Source: CAVTGO01 sp963734275
GTDB lineage: Bacteria; Actinomycetota; UBA4738; HRBIN12
Assembly: GCA_963734275.1 (NCBI GenBank)
Contig: CAVTGO010000007.1
Location: 62,001-126,000 of the forward strand
Direction: 5' to 3'
DNA: 64,000 bases
The notes below the pieces were generated by a model. The model was not told where the DNA came from and made no database searches. It saw nothing but the letters and a program-made list of their open reading frames with translations. This document shows, in pieces, positions 54,400-62,696 of this stretch (positions are counted from its first letter, which is position 1; each line of letters opens with the position of its first letter). The translations under genes and the position numbers were made by a program.

Positions 54400-54486
54400 A
54401 TGCAGAGGTATCGCCGACTCATGGTTACGCTCGGGTGGCTGGCGGCCTTCCTCATGGCCGTCGGCGCCGGTTTCAAGAACAGCTGA
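54400..54486 (+). CDS. 28-residue small membrane peptide
   Basis: MQRYRRLMVTLGWLAAFLMA then VGAGFKNS. A basic head and one short hydrophobic helix. The ATG at 54400 has a perfect AAAGGAGG site 7 bases upstream, and a classic UUCG-loop terminator follows 31 bases after the stop. Gene-sized unit with ribosome site and terminator argues it is real. Too short for automated callers. Function unknown; small membrane peptides often modulate kinases or transporters. Confidence 0.65.
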   Translation: MQRYRRLMVTLGWLAAFLMAVGAGFKNS

Positions 54487-54517
54487 CCGGTCTCGAACGA
54501 GAACCAGGTACCGCCTG

Positions 54518-54548
54518 GGTGCTGCCTTCGGGCAGCACCTGGCGTTTT
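54518..54548 (+). terminator. UUCG-tetraloop intrinsic terminator
   Basis: A 9-base stem GGTGCTGCC / GGCAGCACC closes a TTCG loop and is followed by TGGCGTTTT. It ends the 28-residue peptide transcript; on the other strand it sits 20 bases beyond the larC-like stop and may serve both. Confidence 0.85.
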
Positions 54549-54567
54549 GGACGTGTTCCCACCCCGG

Positions 54568-55368
54568 TCATCCCGCGTCGTCCGGCTCGGGCCCGTGGCC
54601 GACCAACCGCAGGTCGGGTGTCCCCGGGACGCTCGGCAGGGAGGTGGCCGGCTCCTCCTCGCCGATCATGACCCGCGTGATGTTCGGGAAGTCCAGCCGG
54701 AGTCTTCCCGCCCCGTACCCGACGGTCTCCACCCGCATGGCCGGGAGGTCGCCGTACCCCTCGGCCGTCGCCGCCAGGATCGCCGCGCCCGTCGCGTCAG
54801 TGAGCTCCCCCGTCACGCCCCGCGAGAACAACGGGGCGCCGCGCAAGAGCTCGACGACGGTCGGCGTAGGGATCGGCTTCGCCCCGTGCTCGGTCCTCGT
54901 CATCCCGAGCCCGGTGGGAACGGCCGAGGAGAACACCCGCTCGACGTCGTGCATCGTGAGCGCGAGCGCCGTCCCGACCACGTCGATGATCGAGTCCAAA
55001 CCCGCGAGGTCGTGGAAGGTAACGGTCTCGACGTCGCGACGGTGGACCCGGGCCTCGGCCTCGGCGTAGCGGCGGAACACACGCTGGGCGAGCCGCTGGG
55101 CCTCCGGCGGGAGGTCGCCCGCCGACAGCAGCGCGCGGACGCTCGAGTAGGTGCGGATCACGCCCGAGGTTGCCGTCGCGCGGACGACGACGCGCGTGGC
55201 GCGCAGGCCGTGCTCCTCGACCTCGTCGATCTCCAGCTCGAAGGGCTCGAGCGGCAGGGTCGCCAGCCGCGCACGCAGCTCCTCGAGGTCGACGCCGGCG
55301 TCCACGAGCGCGGCGAAGGCGGTATCGCCGGAGATCCCGGCGATGCAATCGAAGTAGGCGATCCGCAT
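54568..55368 (-). CDS. LarC N-terminal part (nickel-pincer cofactor biosynthesis), LarC1-like only
   Basis: 266 residues from MRIAYFDCIAGISGDTAFAAL at 55368. LarC1 blocks are all present: ISGD start, VHRRDVETVTFHDLAGLDSIIDVVGTALAL, TGLGMTRTEHGAKPIPTPTVVELLRGAPLF, GELTDATGAAILAATAEGYG and VGYGAGRLRLDFPNITRVMIGE. In full-length LarC (about 400 residues) a CTP-binding LarC2 domain follows. In Lactobacillus the two halves come from a ribosomal frameshift. Here the gene ends after a short Pro-rich tail and a terminator. No LarB, LarE or LarA is in the window. Confidence 0.85.
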   Translation of the reverse strand: MRIAYFDCIAGISGDTAFAALVDAGVDLEELRARLATLPLEPFELEIDEVEEHGLRATRVVVRATATSGVIRTYSSVRALLSAGDLPPEAQRLAQRVFRRYAEAEARVHRRDVETVTFHDLAGLDSIIDVVGTALALTMHDVERVFSSAVPTGLGMTRTEHGAKPIPTPTVVELLRGAPLFSRGVTGELTDATGAAILAATAEGYGDLPAMRVETVGYGAGRLRLDFPNITRVMIGEEEPATSLPSVPGTPDLRLVGHGPEPDDAG

Positions 55369-55396
55369 CCGGTCGACGTCCCACCGCGTGGTTCGT

Positions 55397-55424
55397 TCGA
55401 CCACGAGGGCGATGATTGTATACT
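55397..55424 (+). promoter_or_regulatory. Promoter of the DUF4446-bactofilin-serS operon
   Basis: TATACT at 55419-55424 with TCGACC at 55397-55402, a 4-of-6 match to TTGACA, 16 bases upstream. It lies between divergent larC-like (55368) and DUF4446 (55479), the only gap in this stretch. Confidence 0.5.
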
Positions 55425-55478
55425 TCGGCGCCCGCAGAAGCGCAGGTCAACGACCATGTCGAGCGGACCCGAGGAACG

Positions 55479-55970
55479 ATGGATTTCTCCACAGAGACCC
55501 TCAGCCTCCTGACGCTCATCGCTCTGGGACTGGGCGCGCTCGCTCTGATCTTCTCCGGCCTTTCGCAAGGCCGGCGCCGCTCCGAGCCCAAGGGCCCGAT
55601 CCATATGGACGACGTCCTGCGCGGGGTGCTCGAGGGCCAGGCTGCGAAGATCGGCCGGCTCGAGGCTGCCGTTCGGTCGCTGTACGCGACGGACCGGAGG
55701 CAGGAGGAGCTCGTCGAGGGTGCGGTACGCCACGTGGGCCTGGTCCGCTACGACGCGTTCGAGGATGTAGGCGGGCGTCTGTCCTTCTCGTGCGCGTTGC
55801 TCGACGACCGCGGCAGCGGGGTCGTCGTCACGTCGATCAACGGGCGCCAGGACACCCGTGTGTACGCGAAGCCGGTGTCGGACTCCCGGAGCTCGTACAA
55901 CCTGTCCATCGAGGAGGAGGAGGCGATCCGTCAGGCGCTCGACGGTCCGCGCGAAAAGGTGGCGTCGTGA
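55479..55970 (+). CDS. DUF4446 membrane-anchored protein
   Basis: 163 residues. An N-terminal helix (LSLLTLIALGLGALALIFSGL) is followed by a helical segment (GVLEGQAAKIGRLEAAVRSLYATDRRQEELVEGAVRHVGLVRYDAFEDVGGRLSFSCALLDDRGSGVVVTSINGRQDTRVYAKPV), the complete DUF4446 signature. ATG 55479 is preferred to an upstream in-frame start because the latter lies on the promoter. Often found near parAB or cytoskeletal genes; here it is followed by bactofilin, in keeping with a cell-organisation role. Confidence 0.88.
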   Translation: MDFSTETLSLLTLIALGLGALALIFSGLSQGRRRSEPKGPIHMDDVLRGVLEGQAAKIGRLEAAVRSLYATDRRQEELVEGAVRHVGLVRYDAFEDVGGRLSFSCALLDDRGSGVVVTSINGRQDTRVYAKPVSDSRSSYNLSIEEEEAIRQALDGPREKVAS

Positions 55971-56041
55971 TCTGGCGGCGCGAAGACGCCGGGTCCGGTG
56001 ACCAGACCCAGGGCGATCAGACCCAGGAGGAGGGACCACGG

Positions 56042-56446
56042 ATGGCTGAGCAGCAGAGCGGCGAGGTCACGATCGTCGGTCAGGGCGCCAAGCTCGAGGG
56101 CAACGTCGTCTCGGCGGGCTCCCTTCGGGTGGACGGGCAGGTGAAGGGGCAGATCAACGCCGACGGCGACGTGATGCTCTCGCCGCAGAGCCAGGTGGAG
56201 GCCGACATCCGGGCACAGAACGTGGCGGTGGCCGGACGCTTCAAGGGCACCATCATGGTGAAGGGCCGTGCCGAGATCACTCGAGGCGGCCGCGTGGACG
56301 GCGACATCACGTCGAAGACCCTGGTCGTCGAGGACGGGGCGGTCTTCCAGGGGCAGTCGATCATGGACCAGCAGACGCAGCAGGGCGCCCCCCACCCGCC
56401 GCCTGCGAAGACCGAGGCGGCCCCCGTCGAGGAGGCGAAGGTCTAG
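56042..56446 (+). CDS. Bactofilin (polymer-forming cytoskeletal protein)
   Basis: 134 residues from ATG 56042 with GAGGGA 7 bases upstream. A GTG at 55967 overlapping the DUF4446 stop is an alternative, adding a Gln-rich 25-residue head. The right-handed beta-helix repeats are clear: ITIVG-type strands in EVTIVGQGAKLEGNVVSAGSLRVDGQVKGQINADGDVMLSPQSQVEADIRAQNVAVAGRFKGTI, followed by a Pro-rich tail. Self-assembles into filaments that scaffold wall or polarity proteins. serS follows 3 bases after the stop. Confidence 0.92.
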   Translation: MAEQQSGEVTIVGQGAKLEGNVVSAGSLRVDGQVKGQINADGDVMLSPQSQVEADIRAQNVAVAGRFKGTIMVKGRAEITRGGRVDGDITSKTLVVEDGAVFQGQSIMDQQTQQGAPHPPPAKTEAAPVEEAKV

Positions 56447-56449
56447 ATC

Positions 56450-57721
56450 GTGCTCGACGTCCGTGCGATCCGCGAAGAACCCGAGCCGTTCCGTCGTAGC
56501 CTCGCCCGGCGAGGCCTCGCCGACGCGGTGGACGAGATCATCGCGCTGGATGAGCGCCGGCGGCAGCTGACCACGCGTGTCGAGGAGCTCCGTGCCGAGC
56601 AGAACCGCGCCGGCAAGGCGATCGGTGCGGCGCAAGGCGAGGACAAGCAGCGGCTGATCGAGGAGGTCGCCGCGGTCTCGGCGCAGGTGAAGGAGCTCGA
56701 GCCCCAGCTCGCCGACGCCGAGGCCGAGCTGACCGCCCTCCTCGCCCGGATCCCCAACGTCCCGCACGAGAGCGCGCCCGACGGCTTCACGGAGGAGGAC
56801 GCGGTCGAGCTCCGCTCGCACGGTGAGCCTCCGTCGTTCGGCTTCGAGCCGCGCGACCACGCGGCGCTCGGTGAGCTCCTGGGGATCTTGGACACCGAGC
56901 GGGGCGCGCGCACCAGCGGCTCGCGGTTCGTCTACCTGCTCGGCGACATCGTCCACGTGCAGTTCGCGCTGGTGCGCCACGCGCTCGACATCCTCGCGCC
57001 ACGGGGTTTCTCGCCCGTCATCCCGCCGGTGCTGGTACGCGAGGAGGCGATGTACGGGACGGGTTTCCTGCCCACCGACGAGGTCAACATCTACGTCACC
57101 ACGGAGGATCACCTCTACCTCGTCGGGACCTCGGAGGTCCCGCTGGCCGCGTTCCACATGGGGGAGATCCTCGACGAGGCGCAGCTCCCGATCCGGTACG
57201 CGGGCTACTCCACGTGCTTCCGGCGCGAGGCGGGGAGCTACGGCAAGGACCTCGGGGGGATGTTCCGTGTGCACCAGTTCGACAAGGTCGAGATGTTCAG
57301 CTTCACACGCCCGGAGGACTCGTGGGACGAGCACGAGCTGATCGTCGGCATCGAGGAGGAGATCGTCGGCAACCTCGGCCTGCCGTACCGCGTCGTGAAC
57401 ATCGCGGCGGGGGACCTGGGTGGCAGCGCCGCGAAGAAATACGACATCGAAGTGTGGTTGCCGGGCCAGGGCCGCTACCGCGAGTTGACCTCGTGCTCCA
57501 ACTGCACGGACTACCAGGCCCGTCGCCTCCAGACGCGGGTTCGCCGCGCGGACGGAACGCTCGAGGCGCTCCACACGCTGAACGGGACGGCGACGGCGAT
57601 CGCGCGGACCCTGATCGCGATCCTCGAGAACTTCCAGCTCGCCGACGGATCGGTGGAGCTGCCGAAGGCGCTCCACGCCTACCTTCCCGAGGGACTGCGC
57701 GAGCTCCGTCCGAAGTCCTGA
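56450..57721 (+). CDS. serS: Seryl-tRNA synthetase
   Basis: 423 residues. N-terminal tRNA-binding coiled coil (about 30-105; RRRQLTTRVEELRAEQNRAGKAIG...EVAAVSAQVKELEPQLADAEAEL). Class II core with motif 1 around FSPVIPPVLV, motif 2 STCFRREAGSYGKDLGGMFRVHQFDKVEMF, Ser-binding TSEVPL, and motif 3 LNGTATAIARTLIAILEN. GTG 56450 is the start, 3 bases after the bactofilin stop. Essential gene; intact. Confidence 0.97.
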   Translation: MLDVRAIREEPEPFRRSLARRGLADAVDEIIALDERRRQLTTRVEELRAEQNRAGKAIGAAQGEDKQRLIEEVAAVSAQVKELEPQLADAEAELTALLARIPNVPHESAPDGFTEEDAVELRSHGEPPSFGFEPRDHAALGELLGILDTERGARTSGSRFVYLLGDIVHVQFALVRHALDILAPRGFSPVIPPVLVREEAMYGTGFLPTDEVNIYVTTEDHLYLVGTSEVPLAAFHMGEILDEAQLPIRYAGYSTCFRREAGSYGKDLGGMFRVHQFDKVEMFSFTRPEDSWDEHELIVGIEEEIVGNLGLPYRVVNIAAGDLGGSAAKKYDIEVWLPGQGRYRELTSCSNCTDYQARRLQTRVRRADGTLEALHTLNGTATAIARTLIAILENFQLADGSVELPKALHAYLPEGLRELRPKS

Positions 57722-57770
57722 CCGGCCGCTCGCGGTTGTCGGGCGGTGTGTATGCACCTACGGTTGCGCC

Positions 57771-59618
57771 ATGAGCGAACCCGCCGACCGAGATGGGCCG
57801 GCGTCCGCGCTCGAGCGCTTCGTCCTCGAGAGCGGGGACCTGCTCCGCTCATTGGTGGCAGACGACGAGGTCGTCGCCGAGATCGAAGCGGATGGCCGGT
57901 TGCTAGGCCTGTGGTCACCCAATCGCGACCTCCCGCCGGGTTCCGCGCTTGAGCTGGTGGGGCGTTCCCTGGACGACCTGATCGGACCGGAGGAAGGCCC
58001 GGACGTGCTCGCGGCCGTCCGCCGTGTGCTGCTCACCGGGGAGTCGGAAACCGTCGAGTACCGAACCGTGATCGGTGGCCGGGAACAGCGGTGGTCCTCG
58101 CACATCACGACGGCACCGGCCGCGTCCGGCAGCGGTCGGTCGGTGCTGTTCCTCGGGCGAGAGATCACCGAACGGGTGGCGGCGGAACGCGAGCTCGGGA
58201 AGGCCGAGGCTCGGTACCGGACGCTCGTCGAGCAGCTCCCCGCGATCACGTACGTGGAGTATCCCCATAGCGACCCGAGCCTCACGCGGTTCGCGTACGT
58301 GAGCCCGCAGGTCGAGCGACTGCTCGGCTATACCGCCGAGGAGATCCAGGCTGCACCGGACGGCTACCTGCGGCACATCTACGAGGAGGACCTCCCGCGC
58401 GTGGTCCAGGAGAATGCCCGAACCGAGGAAACTGGGGAGCCGTTCGACGCGGAGTACCGCGTGCGGGCGAAGGACGGTCGCCTCGTCTGGCTGCACAGCA
58501 CGGCGGTGCTCGTGCGCGACGACGAGGGCGAGCCGTCGTTCTGGCACGGCATCGCGCTCGATGTGACGCGGGAACGCGAGGCCTCCGAGGCACTCCGCGA
58601 GTCGGAAGAGCGGTTCCGGATGGTCGTGGAGCATGCCTGGGACCTCATCAGGCTGGTGGACCCGGACGGCATGGTCGTGTATGCCTCGCCGTCGCACGAG
58701 GCCGTGCTCGGCTATCCGCCGGAAGACATCGTCGGCGGATCGGCGTTCCGGGATGTTCCACCGGAGACACTCGATTACTCCCTCGCGTCGTTCGCCGATG
58801 CCCTCGAAGGAAAGACCGTGCCGTTCGTACGCTTCCAGCTCCGCCATCGTGATGGTCGACTGGTAGACATGGAGGGCTCGGGGTGGCGACCGATCCTCGA
58901 CGAGACCGGGAAGGTCACGATGGTGCTGACGATCTCGCGCGACGTCACGGAGCTACTCCGTGCCGAGCGGGAGCGGGCGGGCCTCATCGCGCAGATCGTC
59001 GCCGGGCACGAAGATGAGCGGGCGAAGATCGCGCAGGATCTGCACGACGATCCCGTGCAGGTGATGACGGCGGTCGGACTGCACGTCGCCGCCCTGTCGG
59101 CTACACGCGATGACCCCGTGGCCCGCGACCAGCTCGCGAAGATCGGCGAGCTCGTGGAGCGCGCCATCTCGCGGCTGCGCGGCCTGATGTTCCGGCTGTG
59201 GCCCCCGTCGCTCGAGAGCGTCGGACTGGCGGCCGCGATCGAGGAGTACCTGCTCCGCGAGCTTCGCGACGACGTGGCCTGGCGAGTGGACTCCACCCTC
59301 GAGGAGGAGCCGCCGTTGGAGCTCCGCATCGTGGCGTATCGGGTGGCACAGGAGGCGCTCGCCAACGTGAAGGAGCACGCGCGGGCCTCCGAGGTCGTGG
59401 TCACGATCGAGCCGGCGGAAGGCGGCGTGTCGGTGACGATCCGGGACGATGGGATCGGGTTCTCCGAAGCGGGGGACAGCCCCGCGGGGCACATGGGACT
59501 CCGATCGATGCGACAGCGGGCCGAGCTCGCCCGCGGCCGGTTCGAGATCGGGCCCGGGGACGGCGGCGGAACGGTGGTATCGCTGTGGCTCCCCGAGACG
59601 GGCGAGGTCTCCCCGTGA
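57771..59618 (+). CDS. Cytoplasmic PAS histidine kinase, HisKA_3 (NarX/DesK-like) type
   Basis: 615 residues, no membrane helix. Three PAS domains: about 40-135, 140-270 (VEQLPAITYVEYPHSDPSLTRFAYVSPQVERLLGYTAEEI) and 275-395 (LIRLVDPDGMVVYASPSHEAVLGYPPEDI), each with a PAC-like end. The phospho-acceptor helix is EDERAKIAQDLHDDPVQVMTAVGLHVAAL with the typical DLHD His. The HATPase has EALANVKEHARAS, IRDDGIGF and GHMGLRSMRQRAELARG. The cognate NarL-type regulator is not adjacent. Convergent with a five-PAS protein whose PAS domains resemble PAS 2 here. Confidence 0.93.
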   Translation: MSEPADRDGPASALERFVLESGDLLRSLVADDEVVAEIEADGRLLGLWSPNRDLPPGSALELVGRSLDDLIGPEEGPDVLAAVRRVLLTGESETVEYRTVIGGREQRWSSHITTAPAASGSGRSVLFLGREITERVAAERELGKAEARYRTLVEQLPAITYVEYPHSDPSLTRFAYVSPQVERLLGYTAEEIQAAPDGYLRHIYEEDLPRVVQENARTEETGEPFDAEYRVRAKDGRLVWLHSTAVLVRDDEGEPSFWHGIALDVTREREASEALRESEERFRMVVEHAWDLIRLVDPDGMVVYASPSHEAVLGYPPEDIVGGSAFRDVPPETLDYSLASFADALEGKTVPFVRFQLRHRDGRLVDMEGSGWRPILDETGKVTMVLTISRDVTELLRAERERAGLIAQIVAGHEDERAKIAQDLHDDPVQVMTAVGLHVAALSATRDDPVARDQLAKIGELVERAISRLRGLMFRLWPPSLESVGLAAAIEEYLLRELRDDVAWRVDSTLEEEPPLELRIVAYRVAQEALANVKEHARASEVVVTIEPAEGGVSVTIRDDGIGFSEAGDSPAGHMGLRSMRQRAELARGRFEIGPGDGGGTVVSLWLPETGEVSP

Positions 59619-59625
59619 GGGACGC

Positions 59626-61854
59626 TCAGGTGTGCGGATCGGGGCCTATGTCCCGGACGACCCGGTTCGTCAGCTCTCGGTAACGGGTCTCGAGCTCGCG
59701 CAGGAGCGCCTGCGTCTGGCGGTGCTCGGTGACGTCGAGGGCGACACCGTGCCAGAACAGGGGCTCGCCCCCGTCGTCCCGCACCAGCACGGCCGTGCTG
59801 TGCAACCAGACCACCCGGCCGTCGTCCCGGACGATCCGGAACTCGCAGTCGAACGGTTCCCCGGTCGCCTCGGAGTGGGCGTTCGCCTGGAACACGCGGT
59901 CCCAGTCGTCCGGATGCACCAGCTTCCCCAGGTGGCGGGGGTCGGCCAGCAGCTCCTCGATCGGCCGCCCGAAGATCCCCTCGGCTTGTGGGCTGAGGTA
60001 GGTGAACAGGGTCTCATCCGGGGCGCCGCCGGGGCTCTCCGTGTAGGTGATCGCCGGGATCTGCTCGACGAGCGTGCGGTAGCGCTCCTCGGCGATCCTC
60101 CGGTCTTCGTCGCTCCGCCTGGTCGCTGTCACGTCGATCACGAGACCCTGCATGAGCTTGGGGCGCCCGAGAGCATCGCGCGAGATGACCTTCGCCTCGT
60201 CGTGCAGCCACACGAAGTGGCCGTCCCGATGGAGGGCTCGATACTCGGCCTCGAAAGTGTCTCCTGCCTCGAGCGAGTGCTCCGACAGCCGCCGCACGCG
60301 GTCGCCATCCTCGGGGTGGATCGTGCCGAGCCACCGCTCGATCGATCCCCACGCCTCCGGCCCGTAGCCGAGGATCCCCCGCAGCTGCGGGCTGACGAAC
60401 AGCATCTGCTGCTCCGGGTCGCTGGCCTGGAGGTCGACCACGTAGATGATCGCCGGTGTCTGCTCGGCGAGATGCCGGTAGCGCAGCTCGCTCTCGCTGG
60501 CGTCGGCTTCGGCCTGCTTCCGGGCGGACACGTCCATCATCACGCCTTGGAAGAGTCGCGGCCTTCCCTGCTCGTCCGTGCTGAACAGCATCGCTTGATC
60601 CAGGACCCATACGATGCGGCCATCCTTGTGGAGGTAGCGATACTCCATCGAGAACGGCTCGCCGGTCGCCTCCGATCGCAGCGATGCGGCGAGGACGTCC
60701 CGACGGTCGTCGGGATGCAGGCGCGCGATCCACATGTCGTCCGCATGCCATTCCTCGACGGTGAAGCCGAGCATCTCCATGATCCGGGGGCTCGTGTAGA
60801 ACTGGGGAAGCTCTCCGTCGGGGCGATTGGCTTCCCAGACGTAGGTCACGGCGGGGATCTGTTCGACGAGCAGGCGGTAGCGGCCTTCCGCCGCCCGGAG
60901 GTCCTGCTCGACCCGGCGGCGCTCTCCGATCTCCAACGACATCATCTCGTTCGCCTCTGCCAGGGCCGCCGTCCGTTCGGTCACGCGGGTCTCCAGAAGG
61001 TCGCGAGCACCGCGGAGCTCGTCCTCTACGCGCTTCAGCTCGGTCACGTCGAGCTGTACGCCTTGCCAATGGAGGGGTCGCCCGGCCGCATCGCGGACGA
61101 GATGCGCGACGTCTCGGAACCAGATCGCGCGACCGTCGGCGGCGATCAGCCGGTACTCACGGCTCCAGGGTTCCCCGGTCTCGTTGTGGCGATCGTGAGC
61201 TGCGAGGGTCGGCTCCCGGTCGTCGGAGTGCAGGAGCTCCATCCAGATGTCGGGCTGGTCGAGCCACTCCGCCTGGGTGTAGCCGAGCGCGGTCTCGACG
61301 TGCTTGCTGACGTACATCGTCCGGCGGTCGTCGTCGGGGGCGACCTGGTAGATCACGGCCGGGAGGTTCTCGACGAGGGCGCGGTGACGGGCCTCGGATT
61401 CGCGCAAGGCCTCCTCGATGCGCCGCGGACCCGAGACGTCGAGAACGACGCCCTGCCGGAACCGGGGACGGTCCTCCTGATCGCGAACGAGCACTGAGCT
61501 GTCCCGGACCCACGTGACCGTCCCGTCGGGTCGGACCCACCGGTACTCGCACTCGAAGGGATCCTGACGGTCGAAGGCGGTCCGCCACGCGTCGTCGACG
61601 CGCCCACGATCCTCGGGGTGAACCGATGCGGCCCACCGGCCCCGCTCGGCGACGAGCTCCTCGGAGGGCAGGCCGAGCATCTCCAGGCTCTGCGGGCTCA
61701 CGTAGAGCGTGCGGGGCCTGAGCTGGTTGGAGTCGACGTAGATGACCGCGGGCACCTGTTCGATGAGGCTGCGGAACAGCGCGTCGTCGGCGCGGCGGCC
61801 CTCCCCGCGGAAAGGGTCGATCCCAAGGTCGCGCGCCTGGTCGTCGTCGCTCAT
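59626..61854 (-). CDS. Five tandem PAS domains without an output domain
   Basis: 742 residues. PAS-PAC units lie at about 25-150, 155-275, 325-450, 455-580 and 590-715. All share the phrase (A)V/ITYxxx with Y-V/T-SPQ and end with W/FxGVxLDVT. A coiled coil (RGARDLLETRVTERTAALAEANEMMSLEIGERRRVEQDL) separates PAS 2 from PAS 3. The chain ends 25 residues after PAS 5 (RELTNRVVRDIGPDPHT) with no kinase, GGDEF, EAL, HTH or phosphatase domain. Probably a sensory adaptor, perhaps for the convergent histidine kinase 8 bases away. Start ATG 61854. Confidence 0.9.
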   Translation of the reverse strand: MSDDDQARDLGIDPFRGEGRRADDALFRSLIEQVPAVIYVDSNQLRPRTLYVSPQSLEMLGLPSEELVAERGRWAASVHPEDRGRVDDAWRTAFDRQDPFECEYRWVRPDGTVTWVRDSSVLVRDQEDRPRFRQGVVLDVSGPRRIEEALRESEARHRALVENLPAVIYQVAPDDDRRTMYVSKHVETALGYTQAEWLDQPDIWMELLHSDDREPTLAAHDRHNETGEPWSREYRLIAADGRAIWFRDVAHLVRDAAGRPLHWQGVQLDVTELKRVEDELRGARDLLETRVTERTAALAEANEMMSLEIGERRRVEQDLRAAEGRYRLLVEQIPAVTYVWEANRPDGELPQFYTSPRIMEMLGFTVEEWHADDMWIARLHPDDRRDVLAASLRSEATGEPFSMEYRYLHKDGRIVWVLDQAMLFSTDEQGRPRLFQGVMMDVSARKQAEADASESELRYRHLAEQTPAIIYVVDLQASDPEQQMLFVSPQLRGILGYGPEAWGSIERWLGTIHPEDGDRVRRLSEHSLEAGDTFEAEYRALHRDGHFVWLHDEAKVISRDALGRPKLMQGLVIDVTATRRSDEDRRIAEERYRTLVEQIPAITYTESPGGAPDETLFTYLSPQAEGIFGRPIEELLADPRHLGKLVHPDDWDRVFQANAHSEATGEPFDCEFRIVRDDGRVVWLHSTAVLVRDDGGEPLFWHGVALDVTEHRQTQALLRELETRYRELTNRVVRDIGPDPHT

Positions 61855-61914
61855 CGGCGGTCATGGTGCCAGAAGTGACCGGTGCACGCCTTCCCGTCGG
61901 CTACGCTGCCCGCC

Positions 61915-62001
61915 GGGAGGGTGGCCGAGCGGACGAAGGCGACGGTCTTGAAAACCGTTGACGGGGCGACCCGTCCGTGGGTTCGAATCCCACCCCTCCC
62001 G
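61915..62001 (+). tRNA. tRNA-Ser (anticodon TGA)
   Basis: 87 bases. Acceptor GGGAGGG pairs with CCCTCCC; the anticodon stem ACGGT/ACCGT encloses CTTGAAA with anticodon TGA. The long variable arm ACGGGGCGACCCGT is a strong class II hairpin, and the T-arm is GTGGG-TTCGAAT-CCCAC. Discriminator G, as required for Ser. CCA not encoded. Confidence 0.97.
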
Positions 62002-62085
62002 CCGAGCGCTCCGGCATGCATCGATGCGCGGGTGGCCCGTCCAGCGGTTGCCCGAGTCACGAGGCCCTGCGACCATGCGTGCGCG

Positions 62086-62682
62086 GTGGTGCGCTCACGA
62101 GCTAGGGCCGGCCCGGAGCTGTTGGAGATCAGTCCCGAGGGGGCGCTCGCCGGCAAGACGTTCGCGCTCGTCCTCCTCGGATCGGCCGCCGCGCTGGTCG
62201 TCGCCTCATGGGAAGACCTGTGGCGCCGGTGCGGCGAGGCGACCGGGCCCTGCGTCGAGCGCGCGGCGGCGGCGGGGCTGCTGACGATCCTGTCCGTGCT
62301 CGCCGTGGTGTGCGGCGTCGGGATCTGGCTCCGCATCCGCAAGCGTGCGGTGGATCCGACCGGGAGCTCGCGATACGTGTGGGCCCTTGGCGCCCTGTTC
62401 GCGATCGGCCTCGTGTTGGTCGCGGCGCGCATCCCGGCGTTCACGTGCGGCCGCGGTCGGTTCGACACCCTCCTGCAGCTCTGCATGCACCCGCCATCGA
62501 CCTCGGACCCGGCGAGCTGGCTCTGGGCGAAGAAGGTCATCGTGGTGGTCGGTCTGGCGGGTGGCGTTGCGATAGCTGCGAGGCCGCGTGCCGTCCGGTT
62601 CTCCGCCGCGGCGGCGCTCGCCGCCTGGGCCGGCGGCTTCGGTTGGGTGACGGTCGACGCGATCGCGACACGAGGACCCTAG
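62086..62682 (+). CDS. Hypothetical four-helix membrane protein
   Basis: About 198 residues from GTG 62086 (62089 equally possible; no ATG in frame). Helices at ALVLLGSAAALVVASW, AAAAGLLTILSVLAVVCGVGIWL, YVWALGALFAIGLVLVAARI and VIVVVGLAGGVAIAARP, with a loop containing paired cysteines (CGEATGPCVERA; FTCGRGRFDTLLQLCMHPP). No family recognised. Downstream amidohydrolase is convergent, 14 bases away. Confidence 0.6.
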   Translation: MVRSRARAGPELLEISPEGALAGKTFALVLLGSAAALVVASWEDLWRRCGEATGPCVERAAAAGLLTILSVLAVVCGVGIWLRIRKRAVDPTGSSRYVWALGALFAIGLVLVAARIPAFTCGRGRFDTLLQLCMHPPSTSDPASWLWAKKVIVVVGLAGGVAIAARPRAVRFSAAAALAAWAGGFGWVTVDAIATRGP

Positions 62683-62696
62683 GGCGCCTCGAAGTG

